Positions 4,772-11,271 of a stretch of 11,271 nt of DNA are shown here, piece after piece (within the stretch, counting starts at the first letter, position 1; each line of letters opens with the position of its first letter). The stretch is from Bacillota bacterium (lineage in GTDB: Bacteria; Bacillota; Clostridia; Oscillospirales; Acutalibacteraceae): assembly GCA_023460155.1 (NCBI GenBank), contig JAEWRF010000234.1, positions 1 through 11,271 on the forward strand, written 5' to 3'. The notes beneath the pieces were generated by a model. It had not been told where the DNA came from, searched no databases, and saw nothing but the letters and a program-made list of their open reading frames with translations. Both the position numbers and the translations under genes were made by a program.

Positions 4772-7700
4772 ATGGACGACAAAAAGGATGCTCCGCGCAG
4801 GGATTATTCTGTCGATGAAATACTGGCGGAGGCGCATATTATGAGGGACCGGCCCGCTGTGCCGGAGCCCCGGGAACCTGCGGCTCCGGCGAAGGACGCT
4901 CCCGAAGCCCGCGCATCTCAGGGCGGCGGCGAAGTCCCGTCCGGGAAAACGGCTCCTGCCGACGACGCGGAAATTGCCCGGCACGTCCGCGAGGTTCTGC
5001 GCGCCGAAACAGGCGTGACGGAACCCCCGGAGCCGCCCGTTCACGGCGGCGCACCTGAGCCCGAAAAGCGAAAAAAACACCGTTCCCTGTTCGGTCGAAA
5101 AAAACGCATCCCGGAATTCAATGAGGAGGAAGACCTCTATTACGGGCTGCAGCTCAAGCCGCTTGAAGAATACCGCAGGGAATACGAAAAATCCCTTCAG
5201 CTCGGCAGCAGCCGGCCGGAAACACCCTCCGAAAACCCGGAAGGGCACGGCGGCTCCAGCTTCCCCTATCTGTTCGGCGGCGAAGCGCCGGAGGCGAACG
5301 ACGAGCTGAAGAAGACGTTCGAGCGCGTCCATGAGGAGCGGCAGAAGCGTCTGGAAAAGATCATGCTGCACGCCGGGCTCGACCCCGACGAGATTCTGTC
5401 GAAGGATCTGCCCGGGCATGCCTCCGAACCGGAGCGTGCTTCCGGGCCGCAGCCAGGCCCGCAGTCCGTGCCGGGGCCGGAGCTGCCGCCGCAGCCGCCC
5501 GCCGTGCTCCCGGGGCCCGAGCGGGAACCGCAGGAAATGCCGCTGCCCGAAGAACCGTCTGCGCCGGAGCAGCCGCCCGTGATTTTTTCGGAGACTGCGG
5601 AGAAAAAGCCGGAGCCGGAAAAAGAGCCGGTTTGGAACTTTCCGCCGGAAGAAACTCCGCAGGATTACGGGGAGGCCGAGCCCGAGGAACCGAAGGTTCC
5701 GCGGCAGCCGGTGCAGAAAGCGGTTCGGGAAGAGGACGAGCAGCCCCCCGTGCCGGTAAAGGAGCCTCTGCCCGCGCCGCCTGCGGCGAAGGAGGAGCTC
5801 CCGAAGCGCGCGCCGCAGGGGGATCCCTCGGGACCGAAGCGCCCGGAGTACCGGGCCGCCGCGCACCTGCCCCTGCACGTTGTGAATCTGGAGGAGTTCG
5901 AGGCCGCGCTGGCCGCGGAATCCGCCCAATATGCGGTTCCCGAAGCTCCGGCGCCGATCCCGTTCCCGAAGCCGACGGAAAAGCCGAAGGAACCGGAAAT
6001 TCCGCGGGAGGAATTCGTCTCCCCGGAGGAAATTTCGTCCTTCCTTCCGCAGAGGCCGGAAGAGTCCGCACCGGCGGAAGCCCCGGCGCCGATTCCCCTG
6101 CCCGTTTCCACACGGGCCGCACCGTATGAGCCGAAAAAGCACTTCCGGCTGTTCGGCTCGGAGGAGGCGGACAACGATCCCGACGAAATACCCGGGGGCG
6201 AAGAGGACGAGCTGGACGACTACACCGGCCCCGCCGACGAGCCCTCGGTGCTGCACGAGCTGGTAGGGAACGTGAGCACGATGCTTCTGAGGTGCGCCGT
6301 GACGGGCATCATCGCGCTGCTTCTTACCCTGCTCAGCGTTTTTTACGAATATCCGGCGTTTTTGACGCCGGAGCTACATAGTCTGCTCACTTCACAGTTT
6401 TATCTGATCGTCAGCGGCGTGTTCCTGCTCGTTTCTGCGCTGTTCTCGGCCACAGGGCTGTGGAACGGCCTGAAGGGTCTGTTCCGGTTTCAGGCGAATT
6501 CCGACAGCGCCGCGGCGGTTGCCGTGCTGGCCTGCCTTGCACAGGACATCCTGCTGCTGGTACTCGGCCTGCCCGACGGGCTTCACCTTTACACCGCGCT
6601 CGCGGCGGCGGCCCTGTTCCTCAACGCGGCGGGCAAGCTCAGCATGTCGCGCCGCATCCTGCACAACTTCCGCTTCGCCTCCGCGCCCGGCGCAAAATAC
6701 GCCGTCCGGATTTTCGACGACTACAACACCTCCCTCCGGCTCGCGGAGAACTGCGTGATCGGCGAACCCCGCATCGCCTGCCAGACGGAGGCTTCGTTCC
6801 TGCGTCATTTTCTGCGGCTTTCCTACCTGCCGGACCCCGCCGACCACCTCTGCCAGATTCTGGCGCCGCTCGGCGTTCTGCTCTCGGCGGTGCTCTGCGG
6901 CGTCTGCTCCTACATGAGCCGGGACGCCGTGACGGCGGTTTCGGTTCTCGCGGCCTCGTGCTGCGTTTGCGTGCCGTTTGCCAACATGCTCGGCGTCAAC
7001 CTTCCGCTCGCCCGCCTGAGCCGCATTGCTTCCCGCTGCGGCGGGATGATTTCCGGCTGGCCCGCGGTGGAGCATTTCAGTGAGACGAACGCCGTCCTGA
7101 TGGACGCGGCGGACCTCTTCCCGCGCGGCACGGTCATCCTGAACGGCATCCGCACGTTTGCCGGGCAGCGCATCGACGACGCGATCATCGACGCGGCAGC
7201 GCTGACCTGCACGGTGGGCGGGCCGCTTTCCGACCTGTTCGACCAGATCATCAAGAGCCGGCGCGACCTGCTGCCAAAGATCGAACGCTGCGTCTACCGG
7301 GACGAAAAGGGCATCATCGGCATGGTTTCCGGCCGCAAGACCGTCGTCGGCAGCCGTGAACTCCTAAAGGAGGAGGGCGTGGAGCCGCCCTCGCGCGACT
7401 ATGAGGACCGGTATGTGCGCGGCGGCAAGCGGATCGTGTACCTCGCCTCCGGCGACGTGCTGGTGGCGATGTTCATTGTCTCCTACCGCTCCGAGCGGCG
7501 CAGAGCACTGGAGCTTCGCCGCATGGAGAGCAACGGCATCAGCCTGATTGTGCGTACGAGCGATCCGAACATCACGCCGCTGTTCCTTTCCGAATGCTTC
7601 GGCATCGACCCGAACGGTGTGCGCATCCTGCCGGAGGACTTAAGCAAAGTCTACGCCGATCTCCGTGGCGGGAAACCCGGCGACGCGGCCGCTCTGATGG

Positions 7701-7936
7701 CCACCCGGGGCCGAGCGGCCGCCATGACGCGCCTGCTCACCGCCTGCGTGCGCCAGCGCGGGAACATCACCGCCGCGGCCGCTCTTCTGGCGGTAGGGGC
7801 GGCTCTCGGCTTCGCGCTGGTCGCCTTCCTTTCGCTCTATTCCGGCCTGCGGCAGCTTTCCGCCGCGGCGCTTCTGCTCTTTGAGGCCTTCTGGGCCGCC
7901 GCGGTCATTTTCGTGCCGCGCATCCGCAGGCCGTAG
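4772..7936 (+). CDS. Large membrane protein: disordered N-terminus fused to a degenerate P1B-type ATPase-like core
   Basis: The product is 1054 residues. Residues 1 to about 490 are dominated by Pro, Glu, Ala and Lys and look disordered. They open with DYSVDEILAEAHIM (11-24) and hold three LFG-containing motifs: KKHRSLFG (101-108), FPYLFG (164-169) and KKHFRLFG (455-462). Eight membrane segments follow, near 504-526, 543-565, 582-600, 609-625, 693-714, 719-742, 1000-1024 and 1028-1051. This is the count and spacing of a P1B-type metal ATPase. The sixth ends in CVCVP (731-735) where CPC is expected. NAVLMDAADLFPRG has Asp778 where DKTGT should be. IIGMVSGRKTVVGSRELL (about 848-865) resembles the nucleotide domain. 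The TGE actuator, TGD and GDGxND motifs are absent, so transport by ATP hydrolysis is unlikely. The ATG has only a weak ribosome site. The function is unknown. Confidence 0.7.
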   Translation: MDDKKDAPRRDYSVDEILAEAHIMRDRPAVPEPREPAAPAKDAPEARASQGGGEVPSGKTAPADDAEIARHVREVLRAETGVTEPPEPPVHGGAPEPEKRKKHRSLFGRKKRIPEFNEEEDLYYGLQLKPLEEYRREYEKSLQLGSSRPETPSENPEGHGGSSFPYLFGGEAPEANDELKKTFERVHEERQKRLEKIMLHAGLDPDEILSKDLPGHASEPERASGPQPGPQSVPGPELPPQPPAVLPGPEREPQEMPLPEEPSAPEQPPVIFSETAEKKPEPEKEPVWNFPPEETPQDYGEAEPEEPKVPRQPVQKAVREEDEQPPVPVKEPLPAPPAAKEELPKRAPQGDPSGPKRPEYRAAAHLPLHVVNLEEFEAALAAESAQYAVPEAPAPIPFPKPTEKPKEPEIPREEFVSPEEISSFLPQRPEESAPAEAPAPIPLPVSTRAAPYEPKKHFRLFGSEEADNDPDEIPGGEEDELDDYTGPADEPSVLHELVGNVSTMLLRCAVTGIIALLLTLLSVFYEYPAFLTPELHSLLTSQFYLIVSGVFLLVSALFSATGLWNGLKGLFRFQANSDSAAAVAVLACLAQDILLLVLGLPDGLHLYTALAAAALFLNAAGKLSMSRRILHNFRFASAPGAKYAVRIFDDYNTSLRLAENCVIGEPRIACQTEASFLRHFLRLSYLPDPADHLCQILAPLGVLLSAVLCGVCSYMSRDAVTAVSVLAASCCVCVPFANMLGVNLPLARLSRIASRCGGMISGWPAVEHFSETNAVLMDAADLFPRGTVILNGIRTFAGQRIDDAIIDAAALTCTVGGPLSDLFDQIIKSRRDLLPKIERCVYRDEKGIIGMVSGRKTVVGSRELLKEEGVEPPSRDYEDRYVRGGKRIVYLASGDVLVAMFIVSYRSERRRALELRRMESNGISLIVRTSDPNITPLFLSECFGIDPNGVRILPEDLSKVYADLRGGKPGDAAALMATRGRAAAMTRLLTACVRQRGNITAAAALLAVGAALGFALVAFLSLYSGLRQLSAAALLLFEAFWAAAVIFVPRIRRP

Positions 7937-7990
7937 TGTCTGTTTCCGCTTTCCGGGCTTCGGCAAATATTCAAAGGTGGCAACCAATTC

Positions 7991-8620
7991 ATGAAACATA
8001 ACCTCTTCCGACGGCTGGTCGTCATGACCGCCGGGGTGCTGACGCTTGGGGCAGGCGTGTTCCTTTTCATCTGCTCCGGCTTCGGCACTGATCCGTGCAC
8101 CTGCACCAATCTCGGCATTGCCGCGCGGATCGGTCTTTCCTTCGGGATCTGGCAGCTCATTGCGAACGGCATCATTCTGGTCTTCGTTCTGTTCATTCAG
8201 CCGCGCATGATCGGCATCGGCACCGTGGTCAATATGTCGCTCGTCGGCTTGACGGCCGACTTTCTCCGGGGTCTGTTCCCGGGCATAGCCTCCGGAACGC
8301 TTCCGTTCGCAGTGCGCGTCGCTCTGCTTCTGATCGGCGTGACGGTCCTCGGGCTGGGCGCCGCGCTTTACATCATTCCGAACCTCGGCATTTCCCCGTA
8401 CGACTGCATCGGCTTTATCGCCGCCGAAAAAACGCACGTGGATTTCCGCATCTGCCGCATCGTCTGCGACGCAGTGTTCGTTCTGGCCGGTTATCTTCTG
8501 GGGAGCCGGGTCGGCGCGGGCACCCTGGTTGCCGCGCTCTGCACGGGCCCGTTCATCCGGTTTTTTCAAAAGCTCCTGCTGCCCCGCCTGTTTCCCGGAG
8601 CAATTGAAACCGACAAATAA
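7991..8620 (+). CDS. YczE/YyaS/YitT-family integral membrane protein
   Basis: The 209-residue product has about six hydrophobic segments (near 8-31, 55-70, 75-96, 107-132, 155-171 and 173-192) and a short basic tail. It resembles the YczE/YyaS/YitT group of multi-pass Firmicute membrane proteins of unknown function. An internal duplication is visible: GVLTLGAGVFLF...GFGTDPCTC in the first half corresponds to GVTVLGLGAALYI...LGISPYDC in the second. This suggests two inverted or tandem three-helix units, as in many transporters. The ATG at 7991 follows AAGGTGG (7974-7980) by about ten bases. It lies 54 bp after the large membrane protein with no terminator between, so it is probably the last gene of the rlmB operon. 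The substrate, if any, is unknown. Confidence 0.8.
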   Translation: MKHNLFRRLVVMTAGVLTLGAGVFLFICSGFGTDPCTCTNLGIAARIGLSFGIWQLIANGIILVFVLFIQPRMIGIGTVVNMSLVGLTADFLRGLFPGIASGTLPFAVRVALLLIGVTVLGLGAALYIIPNLGISPYDCIGFIAAEKTHVDFRICRIVCDAVFVLAGYLLGSRVGAGTLVAALCTGPFIRFFQKLLLPRLFPGAIETDK

Positions 8621-8660
8621 AAAAAGCCGTCGGCCCAAAAGAGCCGACGGTATTTTTTAT
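8621..8660. terminator. Bidirectional intrinsic terminator between convergent genes
   Basis: CCGTCGGC (8627-8634) pairs perfectly with GCCGACGG (8643-8650) around an 8-nt loop. A run of As lies on the left and a run of Ts on the right. It can therefore terminate the plus-strand YczE-type gene and the minus-strand DUF4358 gene, whose stop codons flank it closely. Confidence 0.9.
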
Positions 8661-8661
8661 T

Positions 8662-9129
8662 TTATTTTGCCGCCTGATCAATCGTCTGCCGGGCGGGAGC
8701 CGTATCATCCGCAATGCAGAGGAACACATAGTTCCCTTTTTCCACGATCAGAGGATTTTGCAGCTTCGTCATTTCCTTCGGCTGGTAATCCTGAAATGCG
8801 GCCTTTTGGTTTTCCACCCGTTTTTTCACCGCCGCGGCAATCTGCTTTTCCGAAGCCTCGTCCTTCGCTTCGAAGGCGGCGACCTCCTCGGCGGTTGCCC
8901 CCGTGCTCTCATAGGCTTTCACCGAAGCGACGGAACCGGAATCCAGCCCGAAAAGTTTTTCCGCCGTTTTCTGATCCACCGCGGACATCTGGTCGCTGAA
9001 TTTCACCGTTTTCACAATCGAGTCCGCTGTTTTTCCCACATCCATCGAAACGGCCGCGCTCTTTCCCGCGCAGCCCGCGGTCGCCAGCAGCGCCAGTGCC
9101 GCCAGAAAACAGGCAAGTTTTCGTTTCAT
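8662..9129 (-). CDS. DUF4358-family lipoprotein
   Basis: The 155-residue product starts with a lipoprotein signal: KRK, a hydrophobic stretch, then LATAGC with Cys20 as the lipidated residue. The mature protein should be anchored on the outer face of the cytoplasmic membrane. The rest is a small alpha/beta domain resembling DUF4358: ADSIVKTVKFSDQM, LFGLDSGSV, an acidic-lysine helix (about 92-115), and a final strand with GNYVFLCIADD. The function of the family is not established. The gene starts 22 bp after the SGNH hydrolase stop, so the two are co-transcribed. The only visible ribosome site, AAAGGGG, lies about 14 bases from the ATG and is weak, consistent with translational coupling. In other Clostridia such pairs often accompany an MBOAT acyltransferase (recalled, not seen here), which points to envelope-polymer acylation. 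Confidence 0.8.
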   Translation of the reverse strand: MKRKLACFLAALALLATAGCAGKSAAVSMDVGKTADSIVKTVKFSDQMSAVDQKTAEKLFGLDSGSVASVKAYESTGATAEEVAAFEAKDEASEKQIAAAVKKRVENQKAAFQDYQPKEMTKLQNPLIVEKGNYVFLCIADDTAPARQTIDQAAK

Positions 9130-9151
9130 GAGACGCTCGTTATCCCCTTTG

Positions 9152-9982
9152 TCAGTTGATATGCGTTTTCAGATAATCGCACCATTTCGCGCAGTACTGA
9201 GAATTCAGATGAATACCGTCCGAGGAAGCGGAGCTCGGCAGAGCCCCGGAGGGATCCTGCACCGCTTCGCTCACCTTCAGGAAAACCACTCCGTTTTCCC
9301 GGGCAATATTTGAAATCGCCTGATTGTATTCCCCGATTTTTTTATTGTTGTAGATGGGATCCTGCGTCGATTTCTTCTCGGAAACCGGCAGAATGGACTG
9401 CAGATAGATTTTTGCCGCAGGCTGGGCCTTTTTCACGTCGCTTACTACCTTCCGGTAGCCGTCGGCAAACATCTGCATGCTGCTCCAGCCCAGCTCGTTG
9501 ATGCCGAGCATAATGTAAACCTTGCCGAATTTACGGCCCCGCAGCGCCTGCATGACCGTCTGGTTTTTCCCATCCAGCAAGGCTTCCTTCGTATAAACCG
9601 TGTTGACCATTAGCCCCTTGACGGCATAATAGGTGGCGTTGCCGAGACCGTCATAGTTCCGCAGTCCCTCGGTGCGGCTGTCCCCGATGAATACGGCGTC
9701 TTCAAACCATTTCCCGTCGGTGGCCGCAGGCTTATTTCCCGGGGAATTCCCCAGTGCCCGGCCGACGGAAACGGTTGAGGAGGAAAAGGCGGTTCCGGCT
9801 GCCGAAGCGGCGGAAGCGGCCGGCTTTGGCCGCGGGGATTCCGCGAGCCTCCCTTCGATTCTGGTGACCGCCGCTCTGGTACCCTCCACGGCGCCCACAA
9901 GAACCGCCCCCAGGCAGAAACAAACGATCGTACGGCGGAGCAGAAGCCTCATCCGCCTGTTTTTTTGCCGCATTACTGTCAT
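9152..9982 (-). CDS. Membrane-anchored SGNH/GDSL-family hydrolase
   Basis: Counting from the ATG at 9980-9982 the product has 276 residues. A basic N-terminus (RQKNRRMRLLLRR) and one hydrophobic helix (about 18-34) form an uncleaved anchor or signal. A low-complexity Ala/Ser/Pro linker (about 48-85) leads to the catalytic domain outside the membrane. Block I is FIGDSRTEGL, with nucleophile Ser102. Block III is MLGINELG, with Asn162. Block V is SDGIHLN, with Asp255 and His258. These are the SGNH catalytic residues, suggesting an esterase or acetyltransferase acting on cell-wall or exopolysaccharide acyl groups. GGAG lies nine bases before the chosen ATG. A GTG at 9995-9997 with AGGAA six bases upstream is an equally possible start (281 residues). 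It is the first gene of an operon with the DUF4358 lipoprotein gene. Confidence 0.88.
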   Translation of the reverse strand: MTVMRQKNRRMRLLLRRTIVCFCLGAVLVGAVEGTRAAVTRIEGRLAESPRPKPAASAASAAGTAFSSSTVSVGRALGNSPGNKPAATDGKWFEDAVFIGDSRTEGLRNYDGLGNATYYAVKGLMVNTVYTKEALLDGKNQTVMQALRGRKFGKVYIMLGINELGWSSMQMFADGYRKVVSDVKKAQPAAKIYLQSILPVSEKKSTQDPIYNNKKIGEYNQAISNIARENGVVFLKVSEAVQDPSGALPSSASSDGIHLNSQYCAKWCDYLKTHIN

Positions 9983-10030
9983 TGATACCAACTCCACACT
10001 GCGTTCCTAAACAAAAATCCGCAGCGCTTC

Positions 10031-10050
10031 CCGGCCCCCAAATCGGCCGG
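10031..10050 (-). promoter_or_regulatory. Hairpin in the SGNH hydrolase leader
   Basis: CCGGCC (10031-10036) and GGCCGG (10045-10050) can form a 6-bp GC stem with an 8-nt loop. It lies between the predicted transcription start near 10071 and the gene. No T-run follows directly, so it is not an obvious terminator. Confidence 0.3.
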
Positions 10051-10077
10051 TATCGCCCGGTCACATTTCCCGCTATT

Positions 10078-10083
10078 ATTATA
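10078..10083 (-). promoter_or_regulatory. -10 element of the SGNH hydrolase-DUF4358 operon
   Basis: A perfect TATAAT reads on the minus strand (10083-10078). At 17-bp spacing the -35 position reads TTTTAT, which is poor. The leader to the SGNH start would be about 90 nt. Confidence 0.5.
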
Positions 10084-10318
10084 CTCCCATTTGCCATCGC
10101 ATAAAAGTAAAAATTGTGGTTATGACAAAACTGTAAATCCTGTTTTCGAGAAACAGGAGCTCATTAAAATGCCGACCGGGCGGCGCGGATCGGTCGGCCC
10201 GGTCTTTGGAGTCCCGCGTCGGAACCGGGGCGCCTCCGGTCACAAAATCCGAACATTTCTTCGGAGAAAACAAAGCGAAGATCGGCAAAATACCTCAGGG
10301 TTCTCCCTCCCCGGGTAT
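10084..10318. other. Intergenic region rich in inverted repeats, no gene
   Basis: Between the GGGtGRT terminator and the SGNH promoter there is no plausible protein. Several perfect inverted repeats occur. TCCTGTTT/AAACAGGA (10138-10145 with 10151-10158) has a 5-nt loop. GCCGACCG/CGGTCGGC (10171-10178 with 10191-10198) has a 12-nt loop. Shorter stems ACCGG/CCGGT and TCTTCG/CGAAGA occur between about 10225 and 10285. On the minus strand the second hairpin is followed by ATTTTAAT. A small structured RNA is possible, but no promoter for one was identified. Confidence 0.35.
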
Positions 10319-10352
10319 AAAAAACGGGCGCGCCCCAAAAGGGCACGTCCGT
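10319..10352 (-). terminator. Intrinsic terminator of the GGGtGRT gene
   Basis: On the minus strand ACGGACGTGCCC (10352-10341), a TTTT loop and GGGGCGCGCCCGT (10336-10324) form a stem of about twelve positions with one mismatch and one G-T pair. A run of Ts (10324-10319) follows. It begins about 30 bp after the stop codon of the upstream gene. Confidence 0.88.
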
Positions 10353-10382
10353 TTTCATTCAAGCCGAATCTTTCGGCCAAAA

Positions 10383-11271
10383 TTATTTTGCTTTGTAAAC
10401 AGCAACCGCGCAGGCGACCGTTGCGCCGACCATCGGGTTGTTGCCCATGCCGATGAGGCCCATCATTTCCACGTGAGCCGGAACCGAAGAGGAGCCGGCG
10501 AACTGAGCGTCGCCATGAATGCGGCCCAGGGAGTCCGTCAGGCCGTAGGAAGCCGGGCCTGCGCCCATGTTGTCCGGATGCAGGGTGCGGCCGGTGCCGC
10601 CGCCGCTCGCGACGGAGAAATACTTCTTGCCGTTGTCGATGGCCCATTTCTTATAGGTGCCGGCGACAAGGTGCTGGAAGCGGACCGGGTTGGTGGAGTT
10701 GCCGGTGATGGAAACATCCACGCCCTCATGCTGCATGATGGCCACGCCCTCGCGGACGTCGTTCGCGCCGTAGCAATTTACGGCTGCGCGCTCGCCTTCG
10801 CTGTACGAGTGAGTTTCCACAATGTTGAGCTTATCTGCAAAATAGTCGAAATCGGTCTTCACATAGGTGAAGCCGTTGATTCTGGAGATAATGAAGGCAG
10901 CGTCCTTGCCGAGGCCGTTCAGGATAACCCGGAGCGGCTCTTTGCGGGCGGAGTTGGCCGAGCGGGCGATGCCGATGGCGCCTTCCGCTGCTGCGAAGGA
11001 TTCGTGGCCCGCGAGGAAGCAGAAGCACTTCGTCTCATCGCGGAGAAGCATTGCGCCGAGGTTGCCGTGGCCGATGCCGACCTTGCGCTGCTCTGCGACG
11101 GAACCCGGAATGGTGAAGGATTCGAGGCCGAGGCCGATCTTTTCGGCGGCTTCGGCGGCGGTCTTCACGCCGGTCTTAAGGCCGATGGCGCAGCCGAGCG
11201 TGTAAGCCCAGCAGGCGTTTTCAAACGCGATTCCCTGAATGCCCTTTACGATTTTGGCGGCGTCCACACCC
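10383..11271 (-). CDS. GGGtGRT-family protein, N-terminus missing at window edge
   Basis: About 296 codons are visible and the frame is open through the right edge. The GTG at 11265-11267 is therefore an internal Val codon, not the start. The sequence matches the highly conserved family named for its signature: SVASGGGTGRTLHPDNM, followed by AGPASYGLTDSLGR and a C-terminus with SSVPAHVEMMGLIGMGNNPMVGATVA. Other strongly patterned stretches are ENACWAYTLG, KVGIGHGNLGAML, CFCFLAGHESFAAAEGAIG and VILNGLGKDAA. Such near-invariance suggests an enzyme. Conserved Cys, His and Gly-rich loops would fit cofactor or metal binding, but the biochemical role is not known to me. It has no membrane segment or signal and should be cytoplasmic. 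It is followed by its own strong terminator, so it is not co-transcribed with the SGNH operon. Confidence 0.88.
   Translation of the reverse strand, partial: GVDAAKIVKGIQGIAFENACWAYTLGCAIGLKTGVKTAAEAAEKIGLGLESFTIPGSVAEQRKVGIGHGNLGAMLLRDETKCFCFLAGHESFAAAEGAIGIARSANSARKEPLRVILNGLGKDAAFIISRINGFTYVKTDFDYFADKLNIVETHSYSEGERAAVNCYGANDVREGVAIMQHEGVDVSITGNSTNPVRFQHLVAGTYKKWAIDNGKKYFSVASGGGTGRTLHPDNMGAGPASYGLTDSLGRIHGDAQFAGSSSVPAHVEMMGLIGMGNNPMVGATVACAVAVYKAK

Noticed and set aside
4709..6256. 515-codon open frame on the minus strand, Arg/Leu-rich
   Set aside because: It is the shadow of the GC-rich Pro/Glu-coding tail of the large membrane protein. No start signal or family resemblance.
4772..7936. 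Working heavy-metal transporting ATPase
   Set aside because: The overall layout fits, but DKTGT, TGE, TGD and GDGxND are all missing, so active ATP-driven transport is not supported.
7640..8638. 332-codon open frame on the minus strand
   Set aside because: It runs antisense across the ends of two plus-strand genes and the terminator. Its composition is typical of a reverse-strand shadow.

Overview
The window looks like a chromosomal segment of a Clostridia-class Firmicute, probably an Oscillospiraceae/Ruminococcaceae relative. This is inferred from the gene families present (class II aldolase, bacterial OGG1-type glycosylase, RlmB, YczE/YitT-like membrane protein, DUF4358 lipoprotein beside an SGNH hydrolase, GGGtGRT protein), strong AGGAGG ribosome sites, one TTG start, and TATAAT-type promoters. 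Most of the window is GC-rich. The first kilobase is clearly AT-rich and looks acquired.

Layout, left to right. (1) 13-1008, minus: an AT-rich gene for an AbiTii-domain protein, a likely phage-defence gene, with its own promoter. (2) 1111-1307: two diverged tandem copies of a structured element of about 98 bp, one holding the terminator of the aldolase gene. (3) 1309-2247, minus: fructose-bisphosphate aldolase, with a perfect 14-bp palindrome at the predicted transcription start. (4) 2354-3127, minus: 8-oxoguanine DNA glycosylase with a TTG start and a long leader from a good sigma-A promoter. (5) About 3320-3800: non-coding DNA with a cluster of TTCCAC boxes and nested inverted repeats. (6) 3978-8620, plus: a probable operon of rlmB, a very large membrane protein, and a YczE-type membrane protein, closed by a bidirectional terminator at 8621-8660. 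(7) 8662-9982, minus: SGNH hydrolase followed by a DUF4358 lipoprotein, a probable envelope-polymer modification pair. (8) About 10084-10318: intergenic DNA rich in inverted repeats. (9) 10322 to the right edge, minus: a partial GGGtGRT-family gene with a clear terminator.

The most unusual gene is 4772-7936. Its first ~490 residues are Pro/Glu-rich and look disordered. The rest has the membrane layout and backbone of a P1B-type ATPase, but the actuator domain is shrunken and the DKTGT, TGE, TGD and GDGxND motifs are missing. It reads as a pseudoenzyme: a P-type ATPase fold apparently retained without catalysis and joined to a long cytoplasmic tail. It is probably co-transcribed with rlmB and the YczE-type gene. 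Its role is unknown.

No tRNA, rRNA, CRISPR array, transposase or recognisable riboswitch was found.
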